A stretch of DNA of 64,000 nucleotides from Gemmatimonadaceae bacterium (lineage in GTDB: Bacteria; Gemmatimonadota; Gemmatimonadetes; Gemmatimonadales; Gemmatimonadaceae), in assembly GCA_025934775.1 (NCBI GenBank), contig JAICWO010000003.1:275071-339070 (forward strand). Direction: 5' to 3'. A program made the translations under genes and the position numbers. The notes under the pieces were generated by a model, which saw only the letters and a program-made list of their open reading frames with translations, ran no database searches and was not told the DNA's origin. Shown here one piece after another: positions 60,937 through 64,000 of this stretch; positions within the stretch are counted from its first letter, which is position 1; every line of letters begins with the position of its first letter.

Positions 60937-61137
60937 CTAGGTTCGGGTACTCGCCCGGTCTCCGGCCTCGCTCATCCGAACGGGGTATTCGCCCGTCAGC
61001 TCTCCGCGGGGTTTCTGGTATTCGTCTCGCTCGGCATAGCCGTACCCGCCGAGCACTTCGCCACCGCGCATGTAGTCGTGTCCGTAGCCTCGACCGTGGG
61101 GGTAGTTCGCGAGCGGGGCTTCGTCGACTTGCTTCAT
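60937..61137 (-). CDS. Small Gly/Tyr-rich protein, unknown
   Basis: 66 residues. The start at 61137 is set by GGAGGT six bases upstream; the longer frame to 61230 has no such site. 'YPHGRGYGHDYMRGGEVLGG' and 'YGYAERDEYQKPRGEL' make it Gly/Tyr/Arg-rich and probably unfolded. There is no signal, membrane segment or Cys. Convergent with the PilT-like gene. The strong ribosome site suggests high expression, but no family is recognised. Confidence 0.6.
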   Translation of the reverse strand: MKQVDEAPLANYPHGRGYGHDYMRGGEVLGGYGYAERDEYQKPRGELTGEYPVRMSEAGDRASTRT

Positions 61138-61272
61138 GGGCCACCTCCAACGTTGGCGTCCTCGGGACCAACGGAACGGGCGCGTTCCGCACATTCCTAC
61201 GCGGCATTGTGCGTGCCGGTGAAATGTCACGCAAGGGTTAGTTCGATGACATACGCGTGCGGATCCGCTCGC

Positions 61273-61302
61273 TTGTATGCGCTGTATGGAAATGACTATA
61301 TT
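61273..61302 (+). promoter_or_regulatory. Candidate typA promoter placing the start near the ATG
   Basis: TTGTAT (61273-61278), 18-base spacer, TATATT (61297-61302). The -10 box ends eight bases before the typA ATG, so the message would begin at or very near the start codon. The only purine-rich word, AAGG, is three bases from the ATG, too close for normal use. Confidence 0.35.
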
Positions 61303-61310
61303 GCAAGGCT

Positions 61311-63146
61311 ATGGAAATCCGTAACATCGCCATCATCGCGCACGTCGACCACGGGAAGACGACCCTCGTCGACAAAATGCTCCGGCAGGCGGGAGCGTTT
61401 CGAGATAACCAGATCGTGCAGGAGCGCGTGATGGACTCCAACCCGCTCGAGCGCGAGCGGGGCATCACCATTCTGGCGAAGAACACCGCCGTCTCCTGGC
61501 ACGGCACCAAGATCAACATCGTCGATACGCCCGGGCACGCCGACTTCGGCGGCGAGGTCGAGCGCATCCTCCGCATGGTCGACGGCGTGCTGCTCGTCGT
61601 CGACGCGTTCGACGGCCCCATGCCGCAGACGCGCTTCGTGCTCCGCAAAGCGCTCGCCCTCGGCCGCACGCCGATCGTGGTGATCAACAAGATCGACCGT
61701 CCCGGCGCCGATCCGCTTCGCGTGCACGACGAAGTGCTCGATCTCTTCATCGAGCTCGAGGCCGACGAAGCGCAGCTCGACGCGCCCGTGGTGTACGTCT
61801 CGGCGCGCGACGGCGTGTCCACGATGGATCTCGACACCCCGCTGCAGGATCTGACGCCGCTGTTCGAGACGATTGTCGACAACGTCCCGCCGCCGCCGCA
61901 CGAGACCGACGGGCCGTTCCAGATGCTCGTCTCGACGATCGATCATTCGCCGTACCTCGGCCGGTTGGCGATCGGGCGCATCGAGCGCGGCAAGGGCCGC
62001 GTGGGCGAGGTGATCTCGCTGCTGCCGCTCGATCCGAACGAGAAGGCCGAGCAGGCGCGCATCACCAAGCTGTTCACGTTCCAGGGGCTGGATCGCGTCG
62101 AGGTGCAGGAGGCATCGGCGGGAGAGATCGTGGCGCTCGCGGGACTCGAAGGCGTGGAGATCGGGCTCACGCTGACCGATCTCGAGCACCAGGACCGGCT
62201 CGCGGGCATCGCGGTCGAGGAGCCGACGATCTCGGTCGACTTCATGGTGAACAACTCGCCGTTCGCGGGGCAGGACGGCAAGTTCGTGACGTCGCGCCAG
62301 GTGCGCGAGCGTTTGTACAAGGAGCTCGAACGCAACGTGGCGCTTCGGGTGGAAGACACCGAAGCGACGGATACGTGGACTGTGTCGGGGCGCGGCGAGC
62401 TGCATCTCACGATTCTCATGGAGACGATGCGCCGCGAGGGATACGAGTTTCAGGTGTCGCGGCCGCGCGTGATCACGCGCGAAGGGCCGAATGGCGAGCG
62501 CCTGGAGCCGTATGAGGAGTTGTCGATCGACGTGCCGGAGGCATTTCTCGGAAATGTGATCGAGAAGCTTGGACCCCGGCGCGGCGAGATGATCGAGATG
62601 AAGAATCCCGGGCAGGGGCTCGTCCGGTTGCTGTATCGGATTCCGGCGCGCGGATTGTTTGGGTACCGCTCGGAGTTTTTGACTGATACACGCGGCACCG
62701 GCATCATGCATCATCGGTTTCTCGATTACGGACCGTGGGCGGGGCCGCTCGCGGGCCGCTCGCGCGGGTCACTCGTCTCGATGGAGCATGGCACGATCGT
62801 CGCGTTCGCGCTCGCCAATCTGCAGGAGCGGTCGACGCTCTTCGTGCAGCCGGGCGATTCGGTGTACGAGGGGATGATCGTGGGCGAGAACGCGCGTCCG
62901 GGGGACATGGACGTGAATCCGACGAAGGAAAAGAAGCTGACGAACATGCGCAGCAAGGCGAGCGACGAGAACATTCAGCTCGAGCCGCCGCGGGAGTTGA
63001 CGCTGGAAGCCGCCCTCGAGTATATCGAGGACGACGAGCTGATCGAGATCACGCCGCGGAACATTCGGCTGCGGAAGCGTTTTCTGAGCACGTCGGACCG
63101 TAAGCGGCTCTCGCGCGAGGCCAAGCGCGAGCGCGCATCTGGTTGA
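61311..63146 (+). CDS. typA: Translational GTPase TypA/BipA
   Basis: 611 residues, full length. '[20 protein letters not shown]' (G1), '[14 protein letters not shown]', '[15 protein letters not shown]' (G3), '[10 protein letters not shown]' (G4) and 'VSARDG' (G5), then EF-G-like domains and the BipA-specific C-terminus ('[20 protein letters not shown]'). It helps 50S subunit assembly and growth under stress or cold. It has its own promoter region, and the acidic gene and rRNA operon follow. Confidence 0.97.
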   Translation: MEIRNIAIIAHVDHGKTTLVDKMLRQAGAFRDNQIVQERVMDSNPLERERGITILAKNTAVSWHGTKINIVDTPGHADFGGEVERILRMVDGVLLVVDAFDGPMPQTRFVLRKALALGRTPIVVINKIDRPGADPLRVHDEVLDLFIELEADEAQLDAPVVYVSARDGVSTMDLDTPLQDLTPLFETIVDNVPPPPHETDGPFQMLVSTIDHSPYLGRLAIGRIERGKGRVGEVISLLPLDPNEKAEQARITKLFTFQGLDRVEVQEASAGEIVALAGLEGVEIGLTLTDLEHQDRLAGIAVEEPTISVDFMVNNSPFAGQDGKFVTSRQVRERLYKELERNVALRVEDTEATDTWTVSGRGELHLTILMETMRREGYEFQVSRPRVITREGPNGERLEPYEELSIDVPEAFLGNVIEKLGPRRGEMIEMKNPGQGLVRLLYRIPARGLFGYRSEFLTDTRGTGIMHHRFLDYGPWAGPLAGRSRGSLVSMEHGTIVAFALANLQERSTLFVQPGDSVYEGMIVGENARPGDMDVNPTKEKKLTNMRSKASDENIQLEPPRELTLEAALEYIEDDELIEITPRNIRLRKRFLSTSDRKRLSREAKRERASG

Positions 63147-63219
63147 CGATCGCGACCGGACTCGCGAGACTCATTCCTCTTCCATTCTCACCTGAACGCT
63201 CTGCAAGGAGAACCGAGCA

Positions 63220-63552
63220 ATGTCGGCCATGTTCGAGTCGTCCGATCTGTCGCTGTCACCGCGGCGTGATGATGACGATCTCGACGACGAGCCCCTCGAC
63301 GACGATGCGGATCTCGACGACGAGGAGGACGAGGACCTGGATGACGACGACGTCGACTTCGACGACGAGGATGATTTGGACGACGACGAAGACGACGACG
63401 ACGACGAGGATGAGGAAGACGAGGAGCTCGACGAAGACGAGGATGACGACGACCTCGACGACTTCGACGACGAGCTCGTGGATCTCGACGACGAGTACGA
63501 CGACGTCGACGAGGAGGATCGCCCTGCGCGGCCGGGGCGATACGAGGAGTGA
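63220..63552 (+). CDS. Extremely acidic Asp/Glu-rich protein
   Basis: 110 residues with AAGGAG eight bases before the ATG. From about residue 17 to 99 nearly every position is Asp or Glu, broken mainly by Leu, Phe, Val or Tyr at irregular intervals (D-D-x-L-D-D pattern); the end is basic/Pro ('RPARPGRYEE'). No fold is expected. Such tails may bind basic proteins, divalent metals or nucleic-acid-binding proteins, but I assign no function. The opposite strand is open only because of the GAC/GAG repeats. Confidence 0.6.
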   Translation: MSAMFESSDLSLSPRRDDDDLDDEPLDDDADLDDEEDEDLDDDDVDFDDEDDLDDDEDDDDDEDEEDEELDEDEDDDDLDDFDDELVDLDDEYDDVDEEDRPARPGRYEE

Positions 63553-63646
63553 CGTGCGGGGCGCGGCGATGAGCGGCCGGAACTTTCGCGTCGCGCCGGC
63601 GTAGCACGGAGCACGCGCGCGCGGCGAGCATGTCGTGCGCGCGCCC

Positions 63647-63674
63647 TTGATAACGCGAAGGCGACGACTATACT
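63647..63674 (+). promoter_or_regulatory. rRNA operon promoter
   Basis: TTGATA (63647-63652), 16-base spacer, TATACT (63669-63674). It is the best -35/-10 match in the window and lies about 200 bases before the 16S start, the expected distance for an rRNA operon. The 94 bases between the acidic gene and this site hold GC-rich repeats (GCGCGC) but no ORF. Confidence 0.75.
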
Positions 63675-63876
63675 TCGCGGTTCCCCGATTCCGGGGAGGC
63701 GCGATTGCGCGTGCGTGCTGTTTGACAATCGAGTGTGTGATCGTGCGATGGCTCTCGTTGATCCGCTGTGTCCGTGAGCAGCGGGGAGAGATCAATTCAC
63801 GAAATCATTGATTCCGGACGCATGCCATGGGGCATCGTGTCCGATGGCAGCGTCTCGGAGAGCTTTTGTCAAACAC
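63675..63876 (+). other. 16S rRNA leader with boxA-like antitermination site
   Basis: After the promoter comes a small hairpin (CCCCG, loop ATTC, CGGGG; 63683-63696). TGCTGTTTGACA at 63716-63727 resembles the rRNA boxA (TGCTCTTTAACA) that loads NusB/S10. The remaining leader up to 63876 would form one arm of the RNase III processing stem; its other arm is outside the window. No ORF is expected. Confidence 0.6.
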
Positions 63877-64000
63877 TCATTGGAGAGTTTGATCCTGGCT
63901 CAGGACGAACGCTGGCGGCGTGCTTAACACATGCAAGTCACGGGGGGTGAGCAATCATCAACCGGCGAACGGGTGCGTAACACGTGAGCAACCTACCTCG
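63877..64000 (+). rRNA. rrs: 16S ribosomal RNA, 5' part
   Basis: AGAGTTTGATCCTGGCTCAG begins at 63884, which sets E. coli position 8 and so a mature 5' end near 63877. The highly conserved GACGAACGCTGGCGGCGTGC, ACACATGCAAGTC and GGCGAACGGGTGCGTAACACG follow. The gene runs past the right end. Helix 6 is short, as in several high-GC phyla including Gemmatimonadota. Confidence 0.98.

Noticed and set aside
63171..63728. Minus-strand Ser-rich frame opposite the acidic gene
   Set aside because: The poly-Ser run is only the complement of GAC/GAG/GAT repeats; there is no ribosome site, and it would run into the rRNA promoter.
1..64000. CRISPR arrays, insertion sequences, prophage genes
   Set aside because: No regularly spaced direct repeats, transposase motifs (D-D-E, HUH, Tn3-type) or phage structural genes were seen.

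Overview
The window is high-GC bacterial chromosome with dense genes and short gaps. Many adjacent genes share a 4-base ATGA or GTGA stop/start overlap. An outer membrane is implied by an LpxR-like lipid A deacylase, a family 9 (heptosyltransferase-type) glycosyltransferase, a SurA-like chaperone and a complete RND/adaptor/outer-membrane-factor efflux set. The last bases are the 5' end of a 16S rRNA gene. Gene style (orphan TonB-plug-like lipoproteins, BIG2-cupredoxin lipoproteins, GlsB-type small proteins) and the first 124 bases of 16S suggest a Gemmatimonadota-like organism. That placement is an inference; a 16S search would settle it.

Layout. 1-4280: end of a cyclophilin, a plug-like secreted protein, a lipoprotein coupled to an LpxR-like enzyme, a VapBC pair whose toxin lacks one PIN acidic residue, and tRNA-Asn. 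4360-10163: uvrA, a methyltransferase remnant, two GlsB-type membrane proteins and an ABC exporter carrying a palindrome inside its reading frame. 10290-17480: a triple-FHA tail-anchored protein overlapping a PP2C phosphatase, an S9 peptidase, an HD phosphohydrolase and a coiled-coil membrane protein. 17557-22784: a BIG2-cupredoxin lipoprotein, then maeB-pckA facing it. 23118-30413 (minus): zinc-ribbon protein and nfo, then a small His/Cys protein and a CusCBA-type metal efflux operon. 30605-42439 (minus): a long run of lepA, a glycosyltransferase, a ROK kinase, a PfkB kinase-GHKL ATPase-STAS-like-small protein module, a Cys/Met PLP enzyme, an AI-2E family protein, ftsE, ftsX and an EnvC-like activator. 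42571-59282: a DUF4384-like lipoprotein, DUF58 and BatA-type proteins, mfd, two parvulin-type chaperones, pdxA, an M28 peptidase, an orphan antitoxin-like HTH gene between two related palindromes, a CBS/CorC membrane protein and a His-rich CDF zinc exporter. 59306-64000: a PilT-like ATPase with a duplicated N-domain, a 66-residue protein, typA, an extremely acidic protein, and an rRNA promoter, boxA and 16S start.

Two observations stand out. First, a four-gene, fully overlapping operon joins a sugar kinase to an anti-sigma-like ATPase and a STAS-like protein (35667-38408); it looks like an undescribed metabolic signalling module. Second, there is a collection of long palindromic elements, each different in sequence but strongly self-complementary. 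One pair (55855-55956 and 56335-56427) shows compensatory changes in its stems, and another element (9284-9354) lies in frame inside a transporter gene.
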